DNA of 64,000 nt from CAYHVK01 sp964360255. Lineage in GTDB: Bacteria > Bdellovibrionota > Bdellovibrionia > Bdellovibrionales > UBA1609. Shown in pieces: positions 52,119 to 60,477 of the stretch. A program made the position numbers and the translations under genes. How positions within the stretch are numbered: position 1 is the first letter of the stretch; each line of letters opens with the position of its first letter. Where the stretch lies: NCBI GenBank assembly GCA_964360255.1, contig CAYHVK010000005.1, forward strand, positions 1-64,000. Direction: 5' to 3'. The notes under the pieces are model-generated. The model saw nothing but the letters and a program-made list of their open reading frames with translations, was not told the origin of the DNA and searched no databases.

Positions 52119-52934
52119 ATGGAATACGTTCGCCTATTGCCAAAAAATACACTCAGCCGTTTTGTCGGCAAAGTGGTCAGAGTTAAGAATCCGAGCTGGC
52201 TCGCTACGGCGGCGCGAGATTGGTTTATCGAAAGATATAAAATTAATATTGCAGAAGCTGAAAAGCCCCTCAGCGAATACCCCTCTATCGGCGATCTTTT
52301 TATTCGTAAATTAAAACCGGGTCTTCGACCTGTGGGTGAAGGTATTGTCCATCCTTGCGATGCCAATCTTACCCGCGCTGGTCAGCTAGAAAATGGAATG
52401 ATTCTGCAAGCCAAAGGAATTGAATATTCCATTCAAGATCTTTTAAAAGATCCGAAAGCGGCTGAAACTTTTGCCGGCGGCCATTACCTCACTTATTATC
52501 TCTGCCCAACAGATTATCATCGTGTGCACACTCCGGTTGAGGGAGAAGTAACGAGTATCAAACATATTCCCGGTCGCCTCTGGCCCGTGAATCCTTGGAG
52601 TGTTGAGAACATCAGTCAGCTTTTCGCTATTAACGAGCGCCTCGTTTTCAATCTGAAAACTCAATATGGCCCGGTGGCCCTAGTGATGGTGGGCGCCACA
52701 AATGTGGGCGAAATATCAGTGAGTTTTGATCCTTCGATTCGCACGAATGTGGCGGGCGGAGAGGTGAGTGAGAAGTTTTACGCTCCACCTGTAAAGCTCG
52801 AGAAGGCGCAAGAAGTGGGCATTTTTCACATGGGGAGTTCAGTGGTTATGCTTTACCCCAAGGGTGCTATTAAAACCGAGCCTCGTTTAGGCCCGGTGAA
52901 GATGGGCGCGAGTTTGTCTCACATTGAGAACTGA
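52119..52934 (+). CDS. psd: Phosphatidylserine decarboxylase proenzyme
   Basis: A 271-residue enzyme that makes phosphatidylethanolamine from phosphatidylserine at the inner membrane. It cleaves itself at Gly239-Ser240 in H-M-G-S-S-V-V-M-L, and Ser240 becomes the pyruvoyl group; the site is G-S-S where E. coli has G-S-T. The relay Asp81 (H-P-C-D-A) and the Y-H-R-V-H-T-P segment (His134, His137) are present. F-I-R-K-L and P-V-G lie where expected. Length matches the bacterial membrane-bound type. GAGG precedes the ATG. The last seven codons have a near-copy 80 bases downstream, outside any gene. Confidence 0.93.
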   Translation: MEYVRLLPKNTLSRFVGKVVRVKNPSWLATAARDWFIERYKINIAEAEKPLSEYPSIGDLFIRKLKPGLRPVGEGIVHPCDANLTRAGQLENGMILQAKGIEYSIQDLLKDPKAAETFAGGHYLTYYLCPTDYHRVHTPVEGEVTSIKHIPGRLWPVNPWSVENISQLFAINERLVFNLKTQYGPVALVMVGATNVGEISVSFDPSIRTNVAGGEVSEKFYAPPVKLEKAQEVGIFHMGSSVVMLYPKGAIKTEPRLGPVKMGASLSHIEN

Positions 52935-52993
52935 TCTAAATCAGGACGTCGAACTTTCAAGCGCTGTCAGCCAGCTCACACGTTCTTGTAAAC

Positions 52994-53015
52994 TTGTCTC
53001 ATATTGAGAATTGAT
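52994..53015 (+). repeat. Near-copy of the 3' end of psd
   Basis: TTGTCTCATATTGAGAATTGA repeats the end of psd (52914-52934) with two changes, both at third codon positions (CAC to CAT, AAC to AAT). In that frame it would still read L-S-H-I-E-N-stop. The surrounding 52935-53157 holds no gene. Confidence 0.6.
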
Positions 53016-53157
53016 TTTTCACATAACCCTATAAAACAACTCAACTTTTATCCTGTTTTTTACGATGTATCATATGTAGATAGGCACCGTAATTTGCAGT
53101 GAATAGTAGTAAGGGTTTTTGCGCCCAAAACTATTGTTCACGTACGTGGGGTATTAA

Positions 53158-55569
53158 ATGAAAAGTATGTTTAATAAATTAAGTCACTCGACGCGAAAAG
53201 TTCTCATCGGACTTTTAATACTGACGCCTGTTCTCGCATTTCAAAACTGTAGCGATGTAAAATTTGAAGCCCTTCCAATGTCGAGCGAAGAGCTCGGGCT
53301 TATGACAGATTGGATGACTATCAATAAGGGTGCTAAATACACCAACGATACTGATGTGCTCGTGCAGATCAATGTTTATGGTGGTCAGCTTATGTATTTG
53401 ACCACAGACCCCACTTGCCAATCAGGCAGTAACTGGGAAAATTTCAGTGCTGAGCGCAGCTGGATTTTACCTAAAGAAAATCAGCCATCCACAGTCTATG
53501 GTCTCTTTAAGCGCTTAACCACTCGTGGTGCTCCGGTAGAGACTGAGTGTATGGAAGCGAGTATCATCCATGACGGTATTGCGCCAGTGGTGAAACTCTC
53601 TCAAACTCCAGATGAATTCACGCAAAGCGGTGATGGTCTTTTCAAGTTTGACGTGACTGATAATATTTCGGGCGTAGAAAAAGTTGAATGTAAAATGGAT
53701 AACGGAAGTTATGCTCCCTGTGATCTAGCTGTTAGTCAGCTCAACATGGCAGAGGGTCAGCACCGCTTCACAATTCGTTCGACAGATAAAGCGGGTAACG
53801 TTTCGGCGCCAATGGAATATCCATGGATGATCGACCAAACGCCTCCAGTTGTTAAACTCGATTCAACACCAGCAGCCAGCAGCATGAGCAAAGCGGCTAC
53901 CTTTAAATTCACTGGGACCGATGCGGGTTCAGGTATTCATGGTTACTTCTGTCAAGTGACAGGTGAGGCTGAAGCTCCGTGCTCTTCACCGTTTGTGCGC
54001 GCTGATGTGGGCGAAGGTCAAAAAAGTTTCTCGGTGTATGCGGTTGATAACGTAGGCCTTAAATCTCTTGTTATATCTTACAATTGGTTAGTGAATTCGC
54101 TTCCACTAGGAGCTTTTGATGTTCTGGGCGTGACCGGCACAAAAGATACGAAGCTAGATAGCTTTTTGGCAGGAGATCCGTCGCCGAAAATTAACTGGAG
54201 CGCTTCTACCAATGCTGTTAGTTACGACGTGGCCATATTAAATAGTGCAAAGAATGCGACGGTTTGCTCGGTGAGTGGAGTGACAGGTCTATCTTATCAG
54301 TTTCCTTCAAGTTGCTCTTTGACTGATGGCGCGACTTATTACGCCAGCGTTATGGCTATCAATGCGGCGGGAGTGAATATTTCATCTCCTCTCTTTGCAT
54401 TTAAAGTAGATCTATTAGGCCCGGCTATTGCGATCACAACGCCAGTGACGATTCCGGTCGATCATAAGAGTGCGCTTGTGAAATTCAGCATTACTGACGC
54501 CATTTCAGGAGTTGATACGGCTGTTTGCTATCATACATATGGTGGAGTGGTATCGTCTTACACTTGTAAGGGTTTAACTCAATTGAATTTAGCTAATTTG
54601 TCTCCGGGTCAGCACAGCTTTTCGATCAAAGCGAGTGATTCAGCGGGCAATTTATCAGAGAGTTCGGAAGTGACTTTCATTCTTGAGAGCCGTGAGCTGA
54701 TCAAGCACATGGTTGATGTGGATGCGGCACCAACTCAAATCGACGTTCTTATGGTGATCGATAACTCTGGCTCTATGGATGAAGAGAGAAAGAAGCTTTC
54801 AGAAAAGTTAGCCGATTTTATCTCTCGCTTAAATGGTTTAGATTGGCGCGTGTGTTTAACAACGACTTCGCCAAAAACAGATGGTCAGTTGAAGCCCTTT
54901 GCAACAGACGTTTATAAGATTGATAAAGACACAGTTGATTACAATAATCTTTTCTTAGCTGCGGTTAAAGGAAACTTAGGTGACACTTCAGGTGACGAGC
55001 AAGGCATTAAAGCGACAGTTCGTGCCGTTGAGACCAATGATTCTCGCTGCTTCCGTAATAGCGCTGCTTTAGCAGTGGTATTGATTTCAGATGAAGATGA
55101 GCGCAGCTGGGGTGGATACCCTGAGTACAGCACTCAAGGCCAATACCAAGTGCTTGGGACAAAAAATCTTCCTGCCACTGCCGTTGAAGCCGTGCGCTTG
55201 AAATACGGCGACAAAAAGATTTTCACGTATCACTCAATCGTGATCAAGTATAACGATACCACTTGTAAATCGTCTTCAGCCGGCCAGTATGGTCGTCGCT
55301 ACGAAGAGCTTTCAGCTTTAACATCTGGTATTGTGGGCAGTCTCTGCGCCGCTAACTACGGTACTGAATTAGCTCAAATGGCTGATCGAACGAAGAAGAA
55401 CTTATCGAGTGCCGTTTTAAAATGCGCTCCGGTAGCGGGGACTCTGAAATTATCGATCACACCAAGTGTGGCAGGTCAGACTTACGCTGTTAGCGGCGAT
55501 AAAGTCTCTTTCACGCCAAACTTGATCCCAGGCTCGCAAGTGAGCTTCGAGTACTATTGCGTGAAATAA
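53158..55569 (+). CDS. Lipoprotein with Ig-like modules and a von Willebrand A domain
   Basis: An 803-residue exported protein. The signal peptide ends L-A-F-Q-N-C31; the Cys is probably lipidated, although Asn at -1 and Gln at -2 break the usual lipobox. Residues ~140-320 hold two Ig-like modules with paired Cys and the D-x-x-S-G-[IV] ... D-x-A-G-N pattern. An Fn3-like module follows (~335-415), then another Ig-like one (~420-512). Residues ~526-760 form a VWA domain with the MIDAS site D535-N-S-G-S539, suited to metal-dependent ligand binding. A C-terminal Cys-containing domain follows. Likely a surface adhesin or sensor. Preceded by an AT-rich 220-base leader without a clear promoter pair. 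Confidence 0.8.
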   Translation: MKSMFNKLSHSTRKVLIGLLILTPVLAFQNCSDVKFEALPMSSEELGLMTDWMTINKGAKYTNDTDVLVQINVYGGQLMYLTTDPTCQSGSNWENFSAERSWILPKENQPSTVYGLFKRLTTRGAPVETECMEASIIHDGIAPVVKLSQTPDEFTQSGDGLFKFDVTDNISGVEKVECKMDNGSYAPCDLAVSQLNMAEGQHRFTIRSTDKAGNVSAPMEYPWMIDQTPPVVKLDSTPAASSMSKAATFKFTGTDAGSGIHGYFCQVTGEAEAPCSSPFVRADVGEGQKSFSVYAVDNVGLKSLVISYNWLVNSLPLGAFDVLGVTGTKDTKLDSFLAGDPSPKINWSASTNAVSYDVAILNSAKNATVCSVSGVTGLSYQFPSSCSLTDGATYYASVMAINAAGVNISSPLFAFKVDLLGPAIAITTPVTIPVDHKSALVKFSITDAISGVDTAVCYHTYGGVVSSYTCKGLTQLNLANLSPGQHSFSIKASDSAGNLSESSEVTFILESRELIKHMVDVDAAPTQIDVLMVIDNSGSMDEERKKLSEKLADFISRLNGLDWRVCLTTTSPKTDGQLKPFATDVYKIDKDTVDYNNLFLAAVKGNLGDTSGDEQGIKATVRAVETNDSRCFRNSAALAVVLISDEDERSWGGYPEYSTQGQYQVLGTKNLPATAVEAVRLKYGDKKIFTYHSIVIKYNDTTCKSSSAGQYGRRYEELSALTSGIVGSLCAANYGTELAQMADRTKKNLSSAVLKCAPVAGTLKLSITPSVAGQTYAVSGDKVSFTPNLIPGSQVSFEYYCVK

Positions 55570-55627
55570 AGGGGTCTAAATTTAGATTCTCTTGAGACTC
55601 CGAGTCAAATCGGGTAAAACAATCTCT

Positions 55628-55870
55628 ATGGCTGATAAAAGTAAGAAGTACCCAGAAAACATCAAAGGTCGATACTACGTCGACAAAGAATGCATTGCGT
55701 GTGACGCATGCGTGATGGTGACTTCTACTCATTTTGGTATGCACCCAGAAGATGGTCATGCCTTCGTTCAAGCTCAGCCTACAACTCCTGAAGATGAAGA
55801 CCTCTGTCGTGAAGCGATGGAAGGTTGTCCTGTTGAAGCTATCGGCAACGACGGCGACGCCGAAAATTAA
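55628..55870 (+). CDS. Small single-cluster ferredoxin
   Basis: The ATG at 55628 gives 80 residues; an upstream TTG at 55592 is in frame but lengthens the protein beyond family norms. Cys22, Cys25, Cys28 (C-I-A-C-D-A-C) and Cys67 (E-G-C-P-V-E-A-I) bind one iron-sulphur cluster, in the pattern of Fer4_13/Fer4_15-type ferredoxins. The protein is acidic overall, as electron carriers usually are. It is a soluble electron donor; the partner is not encoded next to it. The ribosome-binding site is weak. It lies 64 bases before prfC. Confidence 0.88.
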   Translation: MADKSKKYPENIKGRYYVDKECIACDACVMVTSTHFGMHPEDGHAFVQAQPTTPEDEDLCREAMEGCPVEAIGNDGDAEN

Positions 55871-55934
55871 ATTCGCTCATTTTTCTCTTTGAGCCCTATC
55901 CTAATTAATTTAATTTTTTAAAAATGAGCACTAT

Positions 55935-57509
55935 ATGACAAGATCAGAAGAAATTAACCGCCGTCGCACTTTTGCGATTATTTCGCATCCTGATGCCGGT
56001 AAAACGACAATTACAGAAAAAATATTATACACAACAAACATCATTCGCGAAGCCGGTGTGGTGAAGGGTAAGTCAGGTACGAAAGCCGTTACATCCGACT
56101 GGATGCAAATGGAGCGTGACCGCGGAGTTTCGATTACATCTTCTGTGATGTCTTTCGACTACAAAGGTCTGCGCGTAAACTTACTCGATACCCCAGGTCA
56201 CAAAGATTTCGGTGAAGATACATACCGCACACTTATAGCTGCTGATTCAGCGGCGATGCTTCTCGATGCTGCAAAAGGGGTCGAAGAGCGAACGAAGAAA
56301 CTTTTTGAAGTCTGTCGTTTGCGTAAAACTCCCATTTTTACTTTCGCCAATAAAATGGATCGTGAAGGTAAAGAGCCCCTTGAGCTGATCGATGACGTTG
56401 AATCTACCCTCAAGCTTGAGTGTTATCCCGTGACTTGGCCTATCGGCATGGGTGATCGTTTTCGTGGTTTGTACCATCGCTTGAACCGTAAGCTTTATCT
56501 TTACACTCGTGGCGAAGAAGACCCAGAAATTATCGACGTAAAAGATCACAATGACCCGATCATCGTCGAAAAAGTAGGGGATGAGGCATACCTGAAATTC
56601 TCAGAAGATCTTGATCTTCTTGAGGGAGCATTAGGCACCTTCGATCGCGAAAGATTTTTGGCGGGCGAAATTTCACCAATGACTTTCGGCTCTGCGAAAA
56701 ATACCTGGGGGGTTGATTTATTCCTCGATCTATTCACTGAGCAAGCACCAGGCCCGGGCCCGCGCCAAGCTCGTGATGGGATAGTGCAAGCTGAAGATAA
56801 ATCATTCTCAGGATTTGTTTTTAAAATCCAAGCGAATATGGATCGCCGCCATCGAGACCGCGTCGCTTTCTGCCGAATTGTTTCGGGAGAATTTGAGCGC
56901 GGCATGAAAGTTCAGCATCAGCGTCTGGGTCGCGAACTCAGACTTTCATACGCCAATTCATTTATGGCCCGTGATCGTGAAACTGTTGATAACGCCTATG
57001 CAGGCGATATTTTAGGGCTTGTTGATACCGGGAATTTTCAAATTGGTGATACCATCACTGATGGCAAAAAAATCGTCTTCGACGAAATGCCAAGGTTCAG
57101 TCCAGAATGTTTCGGTCGACTTTCAATTAAAGATCCGCTGAAGCGTAAGCAAATGCAGAAAGCTGTGCAAGAAGTCGCTGAAGAGGGCGCCGTTCAGATC
57201 TTTTTTGATCCGATCATTGGTGAGCAAGATCCGGTTCTTGGTGTGGTGGGTGAACTTCAATTCGATGTTTTACTTTATCGCCTCAATGATGAATATAAAC
57301 TCGATGTGAAGCTCGAGCGTTTGCCTCTCTCGGTCGCCCGTTGGCCCGTGAAAAAAGATGGCTCGCCAGTGGGCCGATCGATTCAAGGTGGGACAAAGCT
57401 CTTTAGAGATGTGGCCGATCGCCCGGTGGTTTTGCTCCAGAAAGAATGGGATCTCAACTGGCTCATCAAAGAGAACCCAGACTTAGAATTTCATATTACG
57501 GGAAAATAA
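55935..57509 (+). CDS. prfC: Peptide chain release factor 3
   Basis: A 524-residue translational GTPase that removes RF1/RF2 from the ribosome after peptide release. The P-loop S-H-P-D-A-G-K-T is at 17-24, as is normal for RF3. The switch and D-T-P-G-H-K-D-F motif and N-K-M-D are intact. The length and C-terminal domain (D-R-P-V-V-L-L-Q-K-E-W-D-L) match E. coli RF3. The stop codon is followed at once by a full-length GGTGCCCGG palindromic element, which should end the transcript. Confidence 0.96.
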   Translation: MTRSEEINRRRTFAIISHPDAGKTTITEKILYTTNIIREAGVVKGKSGTKAVTSDWMQMERDRGVSITSSVMSFDYKGLRVNLLDTPGHKDFGEDTYRTLIAADSAAMLLDAAKGVEERTKKLFEVCRLRKTPIFTFANKMDREGKEPLELIDDVESTLKLECYPVTWPIGMGDRFRGLYHRLNRKLYLYTRGEEDPEIIDVKDHNDPIIVEKVGDEAYLKFSEDLDLLEGALGTFDRERFLAGEISPMTFGSAKNTWGVDLFLDLFTEQAPGPGPRQARDGIVQAEDKSFSGFVFKIQANMDRRHRDRVAFCRIVSGEFERGMKVQHQRLGRELRLSYANSFMARDRETVDNAYAGDILGLVDTGNFQIGDTITDGKKIVFDEMPRFSPECFGRLSIKDPLKRKQMQKAVQEVAEEGAVQIFFDPIIGEQDPVLGVVGELQFDVLLYRLNDEYKLDVKLERLPLSVARWPVKKDGSPVGRSIQGGTKLFRDVADRPVVLLQKEWDLNWLIKENPDLEFHITGK

Positions 57510-57590
57510 AAGGTGCCCGGTTGCTAATCGGTGCTGCGACCTGACATAAATAAATGCATCGCAATACCGATTAGCAACCGGGCACCTTTT
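57508..57590. repeat. Full-length copy 2 of the GGTGCCCGG palindromic element
   Basis: Perfect 25-base arms (57508-57532, 57566-57590) flank a 33-base loop. The outer ends are AAAAGGTGCCCGGTTGC and GCAACCGGGCACCTTTT. Next to the left arm it also shares CGGTGCTGCG with the copy at 3925. Three stem positions differ from that copy and each is matched on the other arm. It includes the last two bases of the prfC stop codon. Confidence 0.9.
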
Positions 57591-57638
57591 AGACCTTCGT
57601 CCATCGCCTGTCGGTCGTTATCTGCCGATAGGACAAGC

Positions 57639-58748
57639 GTGAAGTGTGTGCAAATTGTAACGTATTTGATGCTCGTTTTTGGCGGCGGTTTTGCCGCAGC
57701 TGATAGCACCACTGTGGCTAAAGATGCGCCGAAAATTAAGTATCCGTTTCGTCCTGTCCAGCAACGAAATCCTTTTGTTAAAGGCCCTACCTATACTTTT
57801 GAAACCCGTAATACCAGCGTACGCTGGAAAGAGATCGCAGTAGCGAAAACTCCACTGCCAGTGCTTGAGATTGAAAGCCATACTCCGCTCGTGCTTTACG
57901 GCTGGTCAGGAATGGGTGGCTTCGCCTATTCCGGAAACACGATTTTGCCGGCCCAAAGAAAAGACTATTATCATAACGGTATTTTTCACAAAGGTAAAAA
58001 CGGCGAATTGTTTTATCAAATGATTCACGTTGGGCCGGGTGGGCGAGAAACTTTAGCGGGTTGGGTTGCAGGCACTCAGCTTGTAAGCCCAATGAGCCCC
58101 TCTTTTCTAACTAAAACAAAAACTGAGGCAGGTGTTCCCACATGTGTCTATTTTGGTGATTGTGCTCCGGCGCCAGTGAGTTCTTTAGATGAAATTTTAA
58201 AACACATTGAGCCGCCATTAATTGTGCTTGGCCCTCGTCAGCCTATGAGTGAGCCGGTAAAACCTAAAGCTGCGGTTTGTCCCTTCTCAGCGCCGCTTAA
58301 AGTTGTGAAGACATCGCAGTTTGGTAATAGAAAAGATCCATTCACGGGGCGAACAAAATATCACGGCGGTTGTGATTTGGTAGGGCAGGGCGTATCACCG
58401 GCTCCGATCAAGTCGATTATGGGTGGTAAGGTCACAAATATTTCTGGCGGCCCTACACTTGGTGGGCCCCTTTATGGCTATGCTCGCACCGGAGGGTATG
58501 GTTATCAGGTCGAAGTCACCAATGATGACGGAACAGTTGTGACCTACAATCACATGGATCGTTCTTGCGTAAAAGTAGCGATGGATCAGCGAGTGGAGGC
58601 TGGCACGCAAGTGGGATGCATGGGTTCGACGGGGCGGAGCACTGGGCCCCATTTACACTTAGAACTTAAAAGAAACGGTGTTAAACAAGATCCAGAGCTG
58701 TGGCAAAATTTTGATACGTTATGCGCTGGCCGAATCAGCAAAAGGTAA
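57639..58748 (+). CDS. Exported M23 (lysostaphin-type) metallopeptidase
   Basis: The start is set at GTG 57639, which follows AGGA by five bases and gives a clean signal peptide (residues 1-21, ending F-A-A-A); the longer frame would run through the repeat element. The 369-residue protein has a beta-rich N-terminal domain (~40-150, SH3-like) and an M23 domain at ~225-350. Zinc ligands are His242 and Asp246 (Y-H-G-G-C-D) and His340 in H-L-H-L-E; His305 (Y-N-H-M-D) and His338 complete the site. Such enzymes cut peptide crosslinks of peptidoglycan, in the cell's own wall or a prey or rival wall. Six or more Cys may add disulphides. Confidence 0.88.
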   Translation: MKCVQIVTYLMLVFGGGFAAADSTTVAKDAPKIKYPFRPVQQRNPFVKGPTYTFETRNTSVRWKEIAVAKTPLPVLEIESHTPLVLYGWSGMGGFAYSGNTILPAQRKDYYHNGIFHKGKNGELFYQMIHVGPGGRETLAGWVAGTQLVSPMSPSFLTKTKTEAGVPTCVYFGDCAPAPVSSLDEILKHIEPPLIVLGPRQPMSEPVKPKAAVCPFSAPLKVVKTSQFGNRKDPFTGRTKYHGGCDLVGQGVSPAPIKSIMGGKVTNISGGPTLGGPLYGYARTGGYGYQVEVTNDDGTVVTYNHMDRSCVKVAMDQRVEAGTQVGCMGSTGRSTGPHLHLELKRNGVKQDPELWQNFDTLCAGRISKR

Positions 58749-58750
58749 AT

Positions 58751-59101
58751 ATGAGATATTTAGTACAAATTTTATTAATTTTTTCTGCACAAAATATCAG
58801 CTTCGCCGAAGTGGCGAAGATAGACCCGGCTATGGCTGAAATGACAGAGGCCTGCATTAAAGGAGCTAAAAAGTTTCAAGGCACAAAAGCGGATCTTGAA
58901 AAGGTCTGCGCTTGCTCGGCGAAAAGAATGCTCGAGATGGTTCGTAGCCCTAATTACGCAGATAAAAATGCCAAGCCTCGTCTCGCTTGGCTTAAAAAAA
59001 TGTATTTAGACACTCATTCGCAAGCAGAAATTGATAAAGATCCATACGATATTTTTGAATTTGGCTCTTCGGTGAATGAGGGCTGTATCAAAGAATTATA
59101 G
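58751..59101 (+). CDS. Small secreted protein of unknown function
   Basis: Start at ATG 58751 after AAGGT; the frame extends ten codons into the M23 gene. The 116-residue product has a signal peptide (residues 1-19, ending S-F-A). The mature part is helical with four Cys (E-A-C-I, K-V-C-A-C, G-C-I). The order C-x(n)-C-x-C-S-x-R-M resembles small secreted helical-bundle proteins in which 'C-x-C-x-x-x-[KR]' lies in the middle. It starts two bases past the M23 peptidase stop, so the two are one operon and it may assist or restrain that enzyme (inference from position). Confidence 0.72.
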   Translation: MRYLVQILLIFSAQNISFAEVAKIDPAMAEMTEACIKGAKKFQGTKADLEKVCACSAKRMLEMVRSPNYADKNAKPRLAWLKKMYLDTHSQAEIDKDPYDIFEFGSSVNEGCIKEL

Positions 59102-59105
59102 ATTC

Positions 59106-59252
59106 TTAGCCTGCTATAGACCTCTGAAACTCTCCAGCTCTTTCTAAAGCACATCCATCAAGATCACTTGCGTCATTGCCCTTGCAATTCAGCCCTCCGC
59201 AAGAATAAACTTCTCTGTTCAAGGGGAGCTTACCAGTGGGATCACATATCAT
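59106..59252 (-). CDS. Possible 48-residue Cys-rich ORF, antisense to the URC1-like start
   Basis: On the reverse strand ATG at 59250-59252 opens 48 codons ending in TAA at 59106. The product begins M-I-C-D-P-T-G-K-L-P and holds four Cys (I-C-D, S-C-G-G, N-C-K-G, G-C-A) with several Gly and Asp. The frame is open six codons further up and gains another Cys. It has no ribosome-binding site. It reads as protein-like, but 17 bases overlap the start of the URC1-like gene, so it may be a gene remnant or chance. Confidence 0.3.
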   Translation of the reverse strand: MICDPTGKLPLNREVYSCGGLNCKGNDASDLDGCALERAGEFQRSIAG

Positions 59253-60477
59253 TTTATCGTCGCATCCGAATCAGATATTTTCACAATCGGTACCTATTCA
59301 TTGGGGAGCGAAAACGGCCCGCGAACGTGGGCCCGTCATCGCCACATTATCAGATATGTCCGTGCGAAATGCGATTGGTACACATGGCGGCTCTTACAGT
59401 GTCTATCGGGCTCTTGCCACTTCGGCTGGGCGCTTACCCAGCGAATTTAAACCTGACTTAACAAATACGGCTCCCGCTGAACGTATCGGACCATTTCCGC
59501 AGTGGAGCGACCCGGATAAAATCGTGGCTCTTGACCCCTGGGGTGCGGATGTTTTCGAAGAGTTCAAAGCTGAAACTAAAAAAGGTTTAGATATTCGTCC
59601 ATCGATTGCGGTGACGAAAGCTCATATCAATATGCTTGAGATTCAAGAGGCCATACAAAAGGGTCGCATTAAAATCGACGGTAAAATTGTCGGTAAAAAT
59701 GGTGACGTCAGCGTCACTAAAATCGCCCTTGAGCCCGTTTGGTATTTACCAGGCATCGCTCGCCGTTTTGGTATTACTGAAGGTGAGCTTCGTAAAGGTC
59801 TTTTCACTCACACTGGTGGAATGTTCCCAGAACTTGTGACTCGTCATGATTTAAAAGTCTTTATGCCGCCTATTGGTAGTTCAACGGCTTATATTTTTGG
59901 CCCAACCGATTTTGTTGCGAATCCGAAAAAAGAACTTACGGTGCGCGTACACGATGAGTGCAATGGCTCAGATGTTTTCGGCTCAGATATTTGCACCTGC
60001 CGTCCTTACTTAGTTCACGGTATTGAAGAGGCCATCAAAACAGCGCAAGCAGGCGGTTCGGGTCTTATTATTTATTTCAGAAAAGAAGGCCGCGCTCTCG
60101 GCGAAGTAACGAAATTCTTAGTTTACAATGCCCGTAAGCGGAATAAAGACGGTGATACGGCTGCAGCATACTTCCATCGCACAGAATGTGTGGCGGGAGT
60201 TCAAGATATGCGCTTTCAGCAGATTATGCCAGATGCCCTTCATTGGCTCGGTATCACGCGCATCGATAATTTCATTTCAATGAGCGATATGAAGCACGAT
60301 GCTATCGTGGATAGCGGAATTAAAATTATCAATCGTGTGCCGATTCCTGAAGATATGATCCCGCTCGATGCACAAGTTGAAATGGAAGCAAAAAAAGCGG
60401 CCGGCTATTTCACTAAAGATAAAACAAAATCAAAAGATCAGCTTAAGAAGGTAAAGGGCCGTGGACTTAACCAGTAA
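59236..60477 (+). CDS. URC1-type GTP cyclohydrolase II homologue
   Basis: A 413-residue protein starting with GTG 59236 after GGGGAG. Residues ~235-390 carry the GTP cyclohydrolase II fold: the zinc ligands Cys242, Cys253 and Cys255 (V-R-V-H-D-E-C ... I-C-T-C) and the R-K-E-G-R-A-L-G loop. The ~230-residue N-terminal part (T-H-G-G-S-Y-S-V-Y-R-A-L) is absent from riboflavin-pathway RibA. This long form is the URC1 type, which in yeast (Lachancea kluyveri) is needed to break down uracil. No riboflavin genes are adjacent. The next gene is the URC4 type, then uracil phosphoribosyltransferase and uridine kinase, which supports uracil catabolism. Chemistry of this step is not fully settled. Confidence 0.85.
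   Translation: MGSHIILSSHPNQIFSQSVPIHWGAKTARERGPVIATLSDMSVRNAIGTHGGSYSVYRALATSAGRLPSEFKPDLTNTAPAERIGPFPQWSDPDKIVALDPWGADVFEEFKAETKKGLDIRPSIAVTKAHINMLEIQEAIQKGRIKIDGKIVGKNGDVSVTKIALEPVWYLPGIARRFGITEGELRKGLFTHTGGMFPELVTRHDLKVFMPPIGSSTAYIFGPTDFVANPKKELTVRVHDECNGSDVFGSDICTCRPYLVHGIEEAIKTAQAGGSGLIIYFRKEGRALGEVTKFLVYNARKRNKDGDTAAAYFHRTECVAGVQDMRFQQIMPDALHWLGITRIDNFISMSDMKHDAIVDSGIKIINRVPIPEDMIPLDAQVEMEAKKAAGYFTKDKTKSKDQLKKVKGRGLNQ

Noticed and set aside
57531..57638. N-terminal extension of the M23 peptidase
   Set aside because: It would translate through the palindromic element and bury the signal peptide; the GTG at 57639 has AGGA at good spacing.
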